Below are positions 16,836 to 25,567 of a stretch of DNA of 37,410 nt, piece by piece; within the stretch, counting starts at the first letter, position 1; each line of letters opens with the position of its first letter. The notes beneath the pieces are model-generated. The model searched no databases, had not been told where the DNA came from, and worked only from the letters and a program-made list of their open reading frames with translations. The stretch spans positions 1 through 37,410 of the forward strand of contig JAAYIG010000085.1 in NCBI GenBank assembly GCA_012523595.1, written 5' to 3'. The position numbers and the translations under genes were made by a program. The DNA is from Fibrobacter sp. Its GTDB lineage: Bacteria > Fibrobacterota > Chitinivibrionia > Chitinivibrionales > Chitinispirillaceae.

Positions 16836-18608
16836 ATGAGACTGTTTCGGAAATTCCTCAATTTCAGACTTCCCGGCAGATTCTCCACTGAAAAGAGCAA
16901 CAGCGATAAGCAAAACGTATCAGAGGTTAACAGAGAAACTCTGCCTGACGGATCAGAGCCGGTGTCAATAGGTTCGGGAACAATCTCCGGGCTTATCGAA
17001 CAGAATGAAACAGATATTCTCTATGAGATCAACAATAAGCAACTGGGGTTCAGACGCACACTGAAACTTCTGAAGCCGGGCAATACAAAAGAGAACCAGA
17101 AAAGATTTGTGAACCGTTTCGCAGTCGCGGCACAGCTCACTCATCCAAATATCACCACGGTACATAACCTCGGGAAATGGAACGGTCTGGATTTTGTGGA
17201 AACTGAAAGAGTTTCCGGGTTCAGTGCGGAAAAGTTAATCAGTAATACCCCCCTCCCGCCGGCTGTGTGTACTGCAGCGGGAATACTGATATGTAAATTT
17301 CTTGAATACATCCATGGAGCCTGTATAGTCATAGAAAACCGGGAATTCAGAGGATTTCTGCACCTTGATCTTAAAACTGAAAGCCTGATTTTCTCCAATT
17401 CCGGAGTACTGAAAGTCAGTGGACCGGGGAAAGTAATACCAATTCAGTTAGCAAGGTCCGGGAAGTTCGAGGCCGAGGGAGTTTCTCCTTATTACAGCGC
17501 TCCTGAGGTCCTGACAGGTGAAACAACACCGGATGAGAGGTCGGATCTTTTCTCCCTCGGTTGTATTCTCTATGAGCTTGCATCCGGAAAAAAAGCAGTT
17601 CAATCCCCAGAGCAGAGCAAGGAGCAACTGCGGATCGGAAAGGCTATCAGTGGCCTTCCGGCCGAGTATACCACAATAGTAAGAAAATGCCTCTCTTTTA
17701 GAAAGGAAGACAGACCTTCAGACCCGGAAACCGTAAGGGAGGAGCTTGAGGAGATCCACTCCAGGATCACAAGCCTCTCACCTGAGAATACAATTTCTCA
17801 ATTTATCAATCAGCGCAAAATGAACGAACCGGCAATGTTTCCAGAATCCATCAAGGGCGCCGGAAAACCATCGAAGTGTCTAAGTGGAAGCATGGTAGCG
17901 GTATCCGCCTGCATTCTGCTGCTTGCCGCATCGCAGGAGGTCAGAGATGCCTCAAAGAGGTTTGGAAGATCTCTGCAAAAAGCACCATTAGTCGAGTACA
18001 TCCTGAAGACCGGTAAGTCTGTAACCAGTTTACCATCAGTACTATTCTCCGAAAACCGGAAAAAAAAGACGGATAAATTATCACCTGTTCAGCAGGTACA
18101 CACCAGACCTGCAGAAGTTTATACTCCACAGACAAGCAAAGCATCATTTACCGGCCTCGCTGAAACAAACAAAGCAGGAAAAAACAGCCTTCCGCAGACA
18201 AAAGATGCAGTGGTGACACCCTGGGAATCTATTGGAAAAGATACAGGCAGCTATTCTGATCCAGGGATTGAAATTAGTGATGGAGAACACTTTCTCAACA
18301 AGGCATGGCAGCTTTACGGAAAGCAGGACTATACCGGAGTTCTGGAGAACCTTAACAAAGCAGATTCGCTCCCTTCCAAATACATAGAAGCCACATACCT
18401 CTCCAGAAATATTCAACACCTGAGGGCAAAAACCCTTACTGCCGTTTTCCGCAATACTCCATCTCAGGCAAGCCTGACCGCAGCTTTAAATTCCTGGGAA
18501 GAGCTATTGCTGAAAAACAGCACAAATCCAGACAGCAGCCTTAGCAAAGAGGCTGAAAAGGAGAAGATGAATCTTATAACCGAAGCTTCCTGGAGAGGAA
18601 TTGAGTAG
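16836..18608 (+). CDS. Membrane-anchored Ser/Thr pseudokinase
   Basis: 590 residues. Residues about 42-315 have a Ser/Thr kinase fold: a glycine-rich GSGTISG, Lys in RTLKLLK (about 77), LTHPNITTVH, and a well-kept YYSAPEVLTGE-x4-DERSDLFSLGCILYELASGK. But the catalytic loop reads HLDLKTESLIF (176-186): Arg of HRD is Leu and the Mg-binding Asn is Ser. The DFG segment reads VSGPGKV with no Asp. Two metal ligands are therefore missing, so phosphotransfer is unlikely and a scaffold or sensing role is more probable. A membrane segment follows (about 350-366), then a Ser/Thr-rich linker and a C-terminal TPR-like domain (about 485-590). GGAGG lies five bases before the ATG. No partner phosphatase or kinase is nearby. 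Confidence 0.82.
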   Translation: MRLFRKFLNFRLPGRFSTEKSNSDKQNVSEVNRETLPDGSEPVSIGSGTISGLIEQNETDILYEINNKQLGFRRTLKLLKPGNTKENQKRFVNRFAVAAQLTHPNITTVHNLGKWNGLDFVETERVSGFSAEKLISNTPLPPAVCTAAGILICKFLEYIHGACIVIENREFRGFLHLDLKTESLIFSNSGVLKVSGPGKVIPIQLARSGKFEAEGVSPYYSAPEVLTGETTPDERSDLFSLGCILYELASGKKAVQSPEQSKEQLRIGKAISGLPAEYTTIVRKCLSFRKEDRPSDPETVREELEEIHSRITSLSPENTISQFINQRKMNEPAMFPESIKGAGKPSKCLSGSMVAVSACILLLAASQEVRDASKRFGRSLQKAPLVEYILKTGKSVTSLPSVLFSENRKKKTDKLSPVQQVHTRPAEVYTPQTSKASFTGLAETNKAGKNSLPQTKDAVVTPWESIGKDTGSYSDPGIEISDGEHFLNKAWQLYGKQDYTGVLENLNKADSLPSKYIEATYLSRNIQHLRAKTLTAVFRNTPSQASLTAALNSWEELLLKNSTNPDSSLSKEAEKEKMNLITEASWRGIE

Positions 18609-18625
18609 AAATACCCCTCAGCAGG

Positions 18626-21046
18626 TCATGCCTTCTCCTTTACAGGTGGGATATAGCTTTTCAGCATCAAAGAAAGAGTTACAACAGTTACTGAACTGAA
18701 TGCCATAGCAAGGGCAGCCAGTTCGGGACGAAATGTTATCTTCCAGATCGGATACAGGACACCGGCAGCCAGGGGGATCAGAGCGGCATTGTAGGCAAAT
18801 GCCCAGAAAAGATTCAACTTTATTCTTGAAAGCAGTTTACGACCTAACTGAATCGCAGCCACAACATCTACAGGGTCACTCTTTACAAGCACAATCTCGC
18901 CGCTCTCAAGTGCTATGTCAGTTCCGCTACCAATGGCTATCCCTATATCCGCCTGCGCCAATGCAGGAGCATCATTGATACCATCACCGACAAAAGCTAC
19001 AGATTTGTTGTTCCCCTGCAGTTTCTTTACCTCTGATGCCTTATCACCTGGAAGAACCTCTGCCAGGACATTTTTTATTCCAAGTCTCTCAGCAACTGAG
19101 ACGGCAGTTCTGCGATTATCACCGGTCATCATTACCACCTCAAGCCCCATCTTTTCAAGTTCCCTGACAGCCTTCGCAGATGTATCCTTGGGCGGATCAG
19201 CTATTGCCAATACTCCTCTTAACTGCTTCTCCTCAGCAACCAGCACAACAGTCTTTCCTTCCGCCTCTAAAGGAGTAATCCTTTGCTCCAGAGAATCAAA
19301 TTCTACTCCGTTTTCCTGCATCAGTTTCCGGTTTCCAATCAATACGATTTTATTGTCCAGGGATGCGCTGACGCCTTTACCCTCGAGTGTGTTAAAACCG
19401 GTTACACTCCTTATTTCAAGTCCTCTTTCCGATGCCTTTTCTACTATCGCGTCAGCTAAAGGATGCTGAGATCCTTTCTCTACAGATGCGGCCATGGAAA
19501 GCAGTACATCATCGGAACAGTTTACACCTGAAAGATCTGTCACTTCCGGTTTCCCTCTTGTCAGTGTTCCGGTTTTGTCAAAAACAACTGTGGTGATTTT
19601 CTGAGCGTTTTCAAGCGCCCCGCCATTTTTTACCAGTATGCCAAGCTCTGCGCCTCTTCCAATGCCGACAGTTACTGCTGTCGGGGAGGCAAGCCCCAGG
19701 GCACAGGGACATGCTATCACCATAATAGCTATGAGAGTTGTAAGGGCGAAAAGCAGAGTACTTCCAACAACAAAATACCAGATAGAAAATGTAACCAGTG
19801 CGATGACAAGAATAAATGGTATAAAATAGCTTACTACTTTATCTGCTATCTGCTGGATCGGTGGTTTAGATCCCTGCGCATCCCTGACAAGTTTTATTAT
19901 CTGGGAAAGAACTGTATCACTCCCCACTCTTTCGGCTCTGAAATTCAGCACTCCATGCTGGTTGATGGTACCACCAACCAGGGGGTCACCCTCTTTTTTC
20001 GCCACTGGAATTGGCTCACCACTTATCATCGATTCGTCAACCCTGCTCTCCCCCGCTGTTACCGTACCGTCAACCGGGATCTTTTCTCCCGGTTTGACAA
20101 TGATTACATCTCCGATCCTGACCTCCTCAACGGGTACCTTTCTCTCCCCCTTTTCGTCAATAATTGTCGCTGTCCTGGGTTGAAGCCCAATAAGCTTTTT
20201 GATCGATGCTGATGTCTTTCCCCGAGCCCTTGTTTCAAGATAGCGGCCAAGTGTCAGAAATCCGGCAAGCATGATAGCAGTATCATAAAACATGAACTCA
20301 TGAGTGAGTATAATACCAAAGGTACCCATGACACTGGCAACGAATGCAGTCCCGATACCCATGGCATACATTACATCCATGGTCAGATTGAATCTCCTGA
20401 GTGCCGCAAAAGCAGCTTTAAAGATAGGCCATGAGACATAGATAAATACAGGAACCGATATAATCAGTGAAAAAATACCGTAATCAAAAGGCAGAGTATG
20501 AGGAAGAAACATTAAAACCATAAGAGGAATGCTGACAGCAAAAGAAACTATAATCCTGCGGATTCTCCCATTCTGCTCTATGCGACGCAGACGCTCACTT
20601 TCCTCCTCTCCAGCTTCACCTGCAACTCCCCTGTATTCATATCCGGCTTTAGTTACAACGTTGCGAAATTCTGAAACCGAAACATTATCCGGATTATAAG
20701 TGACAAATGCGCTCTCAGTCGCCGGATTTACAGTGACATCAACAACCCCGTCAAGTCCGGCAATTGCATCCTTTACTTTTGCCGCACAGGAGGCACAGTG
20801 CATACCACCGATTGAGATTGTCACATTCTGGTTGACAGCCTTATAGCCAGCCTCACTTATGGTCTTTTCCATATCGGTAATTGAAACCCGAGAGGGATCA
20901 TATTTAACAAACGCAGTCTCATTACTGAAATCTACATGTGCCTCGATGATTCCTTTTCTTCCGGAAAGAGCTCTCTCTAGGTTTTTCGCGCAATTGGCAC
21001 AGTGCATACCGGAAATTTTTATTCCGGTTCTCTTTGATTCTTCCAT
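18626..21046 (-). CDS. copA: Cu(I)-exporting P1B-type ATPase
   Basis: 806 residues. It pumps Cu(I) out of the cytosol across the inner membrane using ATP. Two N-terminal heavy-metal domains carry MHCANC (14-19) and MHCASC (about 84-89). Then come the membrane helices, the actuator motif SGEPIP, the CPC copper site in IACPCALGL (about 446-448), the phosphorylation site DKTGT (about 489-493), the HP motif GSQHPLA, and [16 protein letters not shown]. NxxxxYN in [12 protein letters not shown] of the penultimate helix fits the Cu(I) subgroup. AGG precedes the ATG. A perfect palindrome sits about 50 bases upstream. It faces the pseudokinase gene tail-to-tail with 17 bases between. The cusCBA unit in this window would carry on the export to the outside. 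Confidence 0.95.
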   Translation of the reverse strand: MEESKRTGIKISGMHCANCAKNLERALSGRKGIIEAHVDFSNETAFVKYDPSRVSITDMEKTISEAGYKAVNQNVTISIGGMHCASCAAKVKDAIAGLDGVVDVTVNPATESAFVTYNPDNVSVSEFRNVVTKAGYEYRGVAGEAGEEESERLRRIEQNGRIRRIIVSFAVSIPLMVLMFLPHTLPFDYGIFSLIISVPVFIYVSWPIFKAAFAALRRFNLTMDVMYAMGIGTAFVASVMGTFGIILTHEFMFYDTAIMLAGFLTLGRYLETRARGKTSASIKKLIGLQPRTATIIDEKGERKVPVEEVRIGDVIIVKPGEKIPVDGTVTAGESRVDESMISGEPIPVAKKEGDPLVGGTINQHGVLNFRAERVGSDTVLSQIIKLVRDAQGSKPPIQQIADKVVSYFIPFILVIALVTFSIWYFVVGSTLLFALTTLIAIMVIACPCALGLASPTAVTVGIGRGAELGILVKNGGALENAQKITTVVFDKTGTLTRGKPEVTDLSGVNCSDDVLLSMAASVEKGSQHPLADAIVEKASERGLEIRSVTGFNTLEGKGVSASLDNKIVLIGNRKLMQENGVEFDSLEQRITPLEAEGKTVVLVAEEKQLRGVLAIADPPKDTSAKAVRELEKMGLEVVMMTGDNRRTAVSVAERLGIKNVLAEVLPGDKASEVKKLQGNNKSVAFVGDGINDAPALAQADIGIAIGSGTDIALESGEIVLVKSDPVDVVAAIQLGRKLLSRIKLNLFWAFAYNAALIPLAAGVLYPIWKITFRPELAALAMAFSSVTVVTLSLMLKSYIPPVKEKA

Positions 21047-21094
21047 TCAGAGCCTCATTGAGTTTAAAACCTCAGCTTATGATTCTGTTAAATT

Positions 21095-21110
21095 ACGATT
21101 GCTCAATCGT
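21095..21110 (-). promoter_or_regulatory. Perfect palindrome upstream of copA, candidate operator
   Basis: ACGATTG-CT-CAATCGT, 7-bp arms with a two-base centre, ending 49 bases upstream of the copA ATG. On the minus strand it sits between a TTTACA and a TTTAAC that are 17 bases apart, i.e. inside a weak promoter spacer. That is where copper regulators of MerR type bind, but the sequence matches no known site I can name. Confidence 0.4.
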
Positions 21111-21196
21111 GTAAATTGGGAAAAAGAGAGAAGATGCTTTGAAGCGGGAAAAGTGGTTCTGCCGTTTCGATGATTACAACCGTTTTTATCCAGTCC

Positions 21197-21226
21197 GGGG
21201 TCGGTATCGGTATCGGAATCGATTCC
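21197..21226 (+). repeat. GGTATC-type interspersed repeat, copy 1
   Basis: A 30-base element starting GGGGTCGGTATCGG and continuing as period-6 (GGTATC)n/(GGAATC) units to GATTCC. Non-coding, between copA and the AsnC-type gene. Three more copies occur at 22042, 22369 (inverted) and 28191. Confidence 0.75.
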
Positions 21227-21267
21227 ACTTTTTATGATTTCACACTACACGAGTACCGGATCAGAAC

Positions 21268-21537
21268 CTACAGCGAGAACATGCTCTCCAGATCGTGTTT
21301 AGAGTATACCCTGAAAGTAATAAGTGTTTCGGAATCGGTGATACCCTCAGTTTTCAGCATCCGGTCAGTGACAATCTCCGCCAATCCCTCGTTATCTTTA
21401 ACCCTGATGATAACCGCAAGATCGTATCTTCCCGCGACAGAATATACTTCACTTACCCCATCCATCTCAGAAAGCCTGGATGCGACGGTGTTGACAAGGT
21501 CTCTTTTTACTTTCAATAAAACCAGTGCTGTTACCAT
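21268..21537 (-). CDS. Stand-alone Lrp/AsnC ligand-binding (RAM) domain protein
   Basis: 89 residues matching only the C-terminal effector-binding domain of Lrp/AsnC regulators: an N-terminal VTALVLLKVKRDLV strand, VYSVAGRYDLAVIIRVKD, and ITDSETLITFRVY. The helix-turn-helix is absent, and full-length Lrp is about 150-165 residues. Stand-alone RAM proteins form oligomers that bind amino acids or other small ligands and may modulate Lrp relatives. GGAG sits eight bases before the ATG. It follows the lipoprotein gene by 12 bases, so the two are probably cotranscribed; the functional link is unknown. Confidence 0.82.
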   Translation of the reverse strand: MVTALVLLKVKRDLVNTVASRLSEMDGVSEVYSVAGRYDLAVIIRVKDNEGLAEIVTDRMLKTEGITDSETLITFRVYSKHDLESMFSL

Positions 21538-21549
21538 GTGTATCTCCGT

Positions 21550-21912
21550 TCATTCCTTTTTCCAGGGAAATGATGTCACATCGAAATAATAGATCCTTCG
21601 CTCGGAAACAGAGCCCAGCTTGATTTCTATTACGTCGAACACCTTTCCGCCTTCATGAATAATAGTCTGTCCTGCTACTGACCAGTCTCTGTTTTTCAGG
21701 CCATGTTTATTGCTGATATACTCATACTCTGCATCGAGTCTTTCGTTCTGTTTGAGGGCACCTGAAATCACAACCGCATCTTCGTAGGAATCGCCACTGC
21801 CCCCGGAGATATGTACCTTTGGAGTCTTTTGCTGCTGTTCTCCGACTTTTACACTCTGCCGACCGCATCCGGCCAGAGCCAGTATGATGCAGAAAAGAAG
21901 AAAATTACGCAT
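21550..21912 (-). CDS. Small lipoprotein of unknown function
   Basis: 120 residues. The N-terminus MRNFLLFCIILALAGCGRQ is a lipoprotein signal with lipobox LAGC, so the mature protein should be acylated on Cys15 and membrane-anchored in the envelope. The mature part has a low-complexity linker, then a mixed alpha/beta segment ending VIEIKLGSVSERRIYYFDVTSFPWKKE. No family is recognised. The frame extends 23 codons further upstream, but the inner ATG at 21912 begins the lipoprotein signal and has GGAG at fair distance, so it is chosen. Confidence 0.72.
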   Translation of the reverse strand: MRNFLLFCIILALAGCGRQSVKVGEQQQKTPKVHISGGSGDSYEDAVVISGALKQNERLDAEYEYISNKHGLKNRDWSVAGQTIIHEGGKVFDVIEIKLGSVSERRIYYFDVTSFPWKKE

Positions 21913-22041
21913 AATTTGATGTCTCCGTGTGGTGTGAAGGATAGCAGTTGCAAAATAATAAGCGTTCATGACCCAAAGCAATCAAGGTGAAAGTTTCTCA
22001 GTTAAAAAGCAGTCAGAACGACGATCTTTGTTTTTTATATC

Positions 22042-22062
22042 GGGGTCGGTATCGGTATCGAA
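22042..22062 (+). repeat. GGTATC-type interspersed repeat, copy 2 (short)
   Basis: GGGGTCGGTATCGGTATCG followed by AA. It is identical to the first 19 bases of the copy at 21197, then diverges. Confidence 0.75.
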
Positions 22063-22249
22063 TGCCCTTCATCCGGTTTTTTCAGGAAATTAATCCAGAA
22101 AAGTTTGTTCCTGAGCCAAAGCCGCGATGGCTCTTCTCGTGCTCAGTGACAACTCGGTATATTGCAATTTCGTAGTGTCCGGTTAACTTATCTAAATAGT
22201 AACATTCTATTTTAAATGTACCGGTTTACCAGTACCCCCTTGTGTATTA

Positions 22250-22294
22250 GAATCCCCCGCTGGAAGCGCCCCCCTTAATAAAAGGGGGATTTCC
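22250..22294. repeat. C/G-tract hairpin repeat
   Basis: AATCCCCC (22251-22258) and GGGGGATT (22284-22291) are perfect complements, with an alternative inner pairing of CCCCCC (22269-22274) and GGGGG (22284-22288). The minus-strand peptide PPFIKGGASSGGF encoded across this element is a familiar spurious product of a dispersed non-coding repeat in several bacterial phyla; that familiarity is from memory. Confidence 0.5.
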
Positions 22295-22368
22295 TTCCCA
22301 CTCTTTTTCTATCAAATGTTTTTTAATGTAGATTTTACCGGATACTTCTGACCAGCAGTAAGAAGATA

Positions 22369-22399
22369 CGATATCGATGCCGATTCCGATACCGACCCC
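22369..22399 (-). repeat. GGTATC-type interspersed repeat, copy 3 (inverted)
   Basis: On the minus strand it begins GGGGTCGGTATCGGAATCGG and ends in CATCGATATCG. It is in inverted orientation to the copy at 22042, about 310 bases away. Confidence 0.72.
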
Positions 22400-22423
22400 G
22401 ATCAGATAACAGACAACTCGATA

Positions 22424-22452
22424 TTGCAATTAAAACACGGAAAAGGTAAATT
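22424..22452 (+). promoter_or_regulatory. Promoter of the STAS-domain gene
   Basis: TTGCAA (22424-22429), 17 bases, TAAATT (22447-22452); the predicted start leaves a leader of about 24 bases. Confidence 0.42.
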
Positions 22453-22482
22453 ACTGTATCTGCTCAAGAATTAGAAAAAATT

Positions 22483-22812
22483 ATGACAAAACCGCCAAAA
22501 GAAACCTCTGAAACCGACACAATCAGGATAGCTTTTTCGGGCGAACTGATAAACGCGCGTGTAGCGATGCTGGACCAGGAAGTTGCCCTGAGATACAGCG
22601 AGGGTATAAATCAAAACCTGGTGCTTGATCTTACAGGTGTAAGCAAAATTGACTCACGAGGAATTACATTCTGCATCCGTCTCTTCAATGAATTGAAGAA
22701 GAAAAACCTGAAACTTACAATCGAGACTGGTAAGAAGATCTACAGCTTTTTCAATCAGGTAAATCTTGTCAAAATGCTTGATATCAGATTGGTTGGAGAG
22801 GCTTCAAACTGA
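22483..22812 (+). CDS. STAS-domain protein (anti-sigma-factor antagonist type)
   Basis: 109 residues: an N-terminal strand RIAFSGELINAR, then NQNLVLDLTGVSKIDSRGITFCIRLFNELKKKN, and a C-terminal helix FFNQVNLVKML. This is the SpoIIAA-type STAS fold. In antagonists the loop normally reads DSSG and one Ser is phosphorylated by the anti-sigma kinase; here it reads DSRG, leaving a single Ser. It may still act as a phospho-switch. No anti-sigma kinase or sigma factor is adjacent. No Shine-Dalgarno sequence is evident. The 3' end overlaps the convergent glycosidase-like gene by nine bases. Confidence 0.8.
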   Translation: MTKPPKETSETDTIRIAFSGELINARVAMLDQEVALRYSEGINQNLVLDLTGVSKIDSRGITFCIRLFNELKKKNLKLTIETGKKIYSFFNQVNLVKMLDIRLVGEASN

Positions 22813-24084
22813 TCCGAAAAACGCGCTTACCGAGTGCGCCGGTGCCAGACTCTCTACCTTTCCCTCCCTGACCGGAATTATTCCTACTGACACGAATTTT
22901 TCCTGCGGTGATGTGCGGTAAAGGGCAAATTTACTGCTTGCGCTGCCTCTGATTTCAACAGGGATTTCCCTGTCTTTATCAGAGGAGTTTACCAGCACAA
23001 AGGAATCGGGGTTACCGGAAAGATTTCCTGAAAAACCGGTGATTGAAATCCCTTTACAGTTGCATGCAACCTGACAGATAACCATTCCTGGCTGTCCTGC
23101 CCAGAAAAGCGGTTTCAGAAAATCAACAGAGACAGCGTTGACTTCTCTCTCTGTTTCCACTGGAATACTGTCAAGCAGTGCAGCGTTTATTTTAGCGCCA
23201 TAGATATAGTTGTGAATAAGGGAGGAAAAAGAGGTATCCGCAACATCAGAATGCTCAAGCACTATCCATTCGGGGGTATCAGGCCGCTGCTGATGGATCA
23301 GGTCTATCGCCGAGCTTCTGCAATCCAGAGCGTCTTCACCGGAAAATGAGCCATACGAAGAAATCAGATCCAGAGATCCTAGAGCCTGAGGATCATCGAT
23401 TATCGCGTCCACATAGCCCCAATCCTGGAAATTGATAATGCTCTCTGTCTCTCCGGGTGCCAGACCTGTCTGTAATGAACTTTTCTGCAGCATCTTTTTT
23501 AGGAGCTTCAGAAAATCAGTCACATGCTCAGGAGGCCAGTAAAGGTTGTGTAAATCTCTGCTTAGATTTCTCCCCTGCTCATCCCAGAGGTCCCATCTCT
23601 CTCCCTTACAGTGAAGCGATAGATATTTCACCGGGATCATCTGTTTTTCCAGAAACTTCAGCCAGGAGATCATATATCTTGCGTATTCAGCCCTGTGCAG
23701 AGGATCAAGATCACGCCCTGAAATCACTTTCTGCTTTGTCATCCATTCAGGAGGAGCGAGGCAGGTAGTGATTACCTTTAGACTCTGTCCTCTTTTCTGC
23801 AGTTGAGACTGGGCAGATGTACAGAATTCACGGATCTGTTCTGTGCCTGTGGTATGATCATACTCATCAGCCTCTACAGGAACATCCTCAGGGTAACGTG
23901 TATCAGTTTTTTTTTGATGCCAGGGATCAAGAAAGATACGTACAATGCCTGCTCGCAGACCATCACTGCCGAAAACAAACTCCGGATTAAAGCGGGCTGG
24001 AGCAGAAGCAAAGGTTCTGTATGTCACCCCGAAACCATCCCAGGGGCGCAGGATTCTGGAAAAATCCACATAAGCTCGAAGCAT
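22804..24084 (-). CDS. GH30-like glycoside hydrolase, cytosolic
   Basis: 426 residues with no signal peptide. The start WDGFGVTYRTFA, then LRAGIVRIFLDPWHQ, LKVITTCLAPPEWMT, VKYLSLHCKGERWD and EWIVLEHSD, follows the order of strands in the GH30-type TIM barrel (GFG start, strand 3 with xxPPxWM, acid/base after strand 4, nucleophile near strand 7). The usual NEP acid/base motif is not obvious: the position reads KGERWD, so catalysis is uncertain. The last about 90 residues form a beta-sandwich side domain with VLVNSSDKDREIPVEI, as in GH30 enzymes. AGGGAAG lies about ten bases before the ATG. Substrate unknown. It may be an outlying paralogue. Confidence 0.65.
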   Translation of the reverse strand: MLRAYVDFSRILRPWDGFGVTYRTFASAPARFNPEFVFGSDGLRAGIVRIFLDPWHQKKTDTRYPEDVPVEADEYDHTTGTEQIREFCTSAQSQLQKRGQSLKVITTCLAPPEWMTKQKVISGRDLDPLHRAEYARYMISWLKFLEKQMIPVKYLSLHCKGERWDLWDEQGRNLSRDLHNLYWPPEHVTDFLKLLKKMLQKSSLQTGLAPGETESIINFQDWGYVDAIIDDPQALGSLDLISSYGSFSGEDALDCRSSAIDLIHQQRPDTPEWIVLEHSDVADTSFSSLIHNYIYGAKINAALLDSIPVETEREVNAVSVDFLKPLFWAGQPGMVICQVACNCKGISITGFSGNLSGNPDSFVLVNSSDKDREIPVEIRGSASSKFALYRTSPQEKFVSVGIIPVREGKVESLAPAHSVSAFFGSV

Positions 24085-24123
24085 CTTTTTTCTTCCCTTT
24101 GTATTCAGAATCCACTTACGCTA

Positions 24124-24140
24124 ACCCGGATAATCCGGAT
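24124..24140 (-). promoter_or_regulatory. CCGGAT-A-ATCCGG palindrome upstream of the GH30-like gene
   Basis: A perfect 13-base palindrome (24126-24138) within ACCCGGATAATCCGGAT, 40-56 bases upstream of the start at 24084. A similar site, ACCCGGATTGTCCGGGT, lies 38-54 bases upstream of cusC. Apart from this site, the 218-base gap to the U32 gene shows nothing clear. Confidence 0.35.
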
Positions 24141-24302
24141 CAAAAAACATTTCCTCGGTTTTAGCCTGAAAAAAGACTCTCTTTGTACTGATCAATTCAC
24201 TCCAGAATCTCCCTTCACTGCTTCAAAAAACACATACCAGTACCTGTGGTCATAAAATGACGACAATGCAATCAAAATGCCGAAAATCTCAAAAGGAAGG
24301 AT

Positions 24303-25556
24303 TCAGGACTGGCCCTGTGAGAGCTTTCTCAGCATATCTCCAGGCCGCAGTTTTACAGTAGTCTTGCCCCTAACCAGACGATTAGAAGGAGCGTTTGCGA
24401 CCTCATTTCCGGAAAGGTCGCTTAATGAGGTAAAAGTCACCTGAAAAGGAGATAAGGATTGTTTTACAGGCAGAACTTCAAGCACTTCACCAGCCTTAAA
24501 ACAGTTCTTCACATCTATGACAGGCTCTCCGTTCTTCAGCATTCCCTTTACGATGCCAATCACACGCGATGCAGTAGGAGCCTTCGATGAGAAGACTTCC
24601 TGAAGAGTGGTTTCTCCGGCATAGAAACCTGTTGTATACGCACGATGTTCAACTTTTTCCAGCTCATGTTTCCATTCCGGTTTAACCTCGTAGGGAACAC
24701 CGCCGGCAATCAGATCCAGTGCCTCACGGTAAACCTTCACTACAGTTGACACATAATGAATACTCTTGTTTCTGCCCTCGATCTTCAAAGAGTTGAGACC
24801 AGTCTTGAGTATGTCCGGAAGAATATCTATAGTACAAAGATCCCGTGAATTCAGCAGATACACACCACTGCTGTCCTCCTCTGCATCAAACCACTCTCCG
24901 GTCTCTTCAGTTCCAACCTTTACAGGAGCGATTCTGTACCGTAAACGGCATGGCTGAGCACAATCCCCGAAATTAGGGTGACGTTGATCAATATATGCCC
25001 CCAGAAGACATCTTCCGGAAACCGACACACACATTGCCCCATGGATAAAAGCCTCTGTTTCAAGTATCCGTCCTGATGTAATCCCTGTTATCTGCTCAAG
25101 AGTCAATTCCCTCGGAAGAATGACACGGCTTACTCCCTGTTTTTTCCAGAACTGCAGAGACATTGAGTTAAATGAGCCTGTCTGCGTGCTTAAATGCAAA
25201 GGGATTCCAGGAAACACTTCCCTGCAGGTCATTAAAACCCCGGGATCACTGATGATCAGAGCATGAGGAATACTCCCCTGCTCCTTGACCCGTAACAGCA
25301 TTTCTCTGATCCCTGAAAGCTTTTTATCATCAGGCATTATATTGAGCGCAACATAAACCCTCTTACCTTTTCCTTCAGCCATCCTGATGAGTTCCGGCAG
25401 ATCGCCGACATCGAAATTCGGGGAATGTGCACGTAAATTAAACTGACCAAGCCCGATATAGACAGCATCCGCACCATGGTCAAAAGCTGCTTCCGCAACA
25501 CTGAAACTGCCTGCCGGAGCAAGAAGTTCCGGCTTTTCTGATACCATCGAATTCAT
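24303..25556 (-). CDS. U32-family protein, TrhP-like RNA hydroxylase
   Basis: 417 residues: PELLAPAGSFSVAEAAFDHGADAVYIGL at the start, then VYVALNIMPDD, LSTQTGSFNS, and the family signature EAFIHGAMCVSVSGRCLLGAYIDQRHPNFGDCAQPCRLRY with its conserved Cys residues. Although labelled peptidases, characterised U32 members of this length (E. coli YegQ/TrhP) hydroxylate uridine-34 of tRNA, and the longer RlhA acts on 23S rRNA. Size favours the TrhP type. The four Cys probably hold an Fe-S cluster. Start codons at 25556 and 25547 are both possible; neither has a strong ribosome site. It begins 11 bases after the thioredoxin stop and is probably in the same operon. Confidence 0.85.
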   Translation of the reverse strand: MNSMVSEKPELLAPAGSFSVAEAAFDHGADAVYIGLGQFNLRAHSPNFDVGDLPELIRMAEGKGKRVYVALNIMPDDKKLSGIREMLLRVKEQGSIPHALIISDPGVLMTCREVFPGIPLHLSTQTGSFNSMSLQFWKKQGVSRVILPRELTLEQITGITSGRILETEAFIHGAMCVSVSGRCLLGAYIDQRHPNFGDCAQPCRLRYRIAPVKVGTEETGEWFDAEEDSSGVYLLNSRDLCTIDILPDILKTGLNSLKIEGRNKSIHYVSTVVKVYREALDLIAGGVPYEVKPEWKHELEKVEHRAYTTGFYAGETTLQEVFSSKAPTASRVIGIVKGMLKNGEPVIDVKNCFKAGEVLEVLPVKQSLSPFQVTFTSLSDLSGNEVANAPSNRLVRGKTTVKLRPGDMLRKLSQGQS

Positions 25557-25567
25557 AAATCACTAAG

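Larger units (their letters stand above)
22148..22431. repeat. Near-direct repeat pair bracketing the intergenic repeats
   Basis: GACAACTCGGTATATTGCAATT at 22148-22169 recurs as GACAACTCGATATTGCAATT at 22412-22431 (a two-base deletion, otherwise the same). The pair brackets the C/G-tract repeat and the inverted GGTATC copy. The right copy supplies the -35 box of the STAS gene promoter. This may be a footprint of duplication or insertion. Confidence 0.5.
21913..22482. other. Gene-free, repeat-rich gap of about 570 bases
   Basis: No frame here has coding character on either strand. The gap holds two GGTATC-type repeats in opposite orientation, a separate C/G-tract repeat with hairpin potential, a pair of near-direct repeats that bracket most of it, and a promoter for the STAS gene at the right edge. 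A GTGTCCGGTTAA string at 22176-22187 could be the end of a decayed insertion element, but no transposase remnant is visible. Confidence 0.55.

Noticed and set aside
21197-22399. CRISPR array made of GGTATC repeats
   Set aside because: The copies are in both orientations, irregularly spaced and internally periodic; there are no uniform spacers and no cas genes.
22247-22429. Minus-strand 60-residue frame
   Set aside because: It consists of the GGTATC-type and C/G-tract repeats (VGIGIGID, PPFIKGG), which are non-coding repeats.
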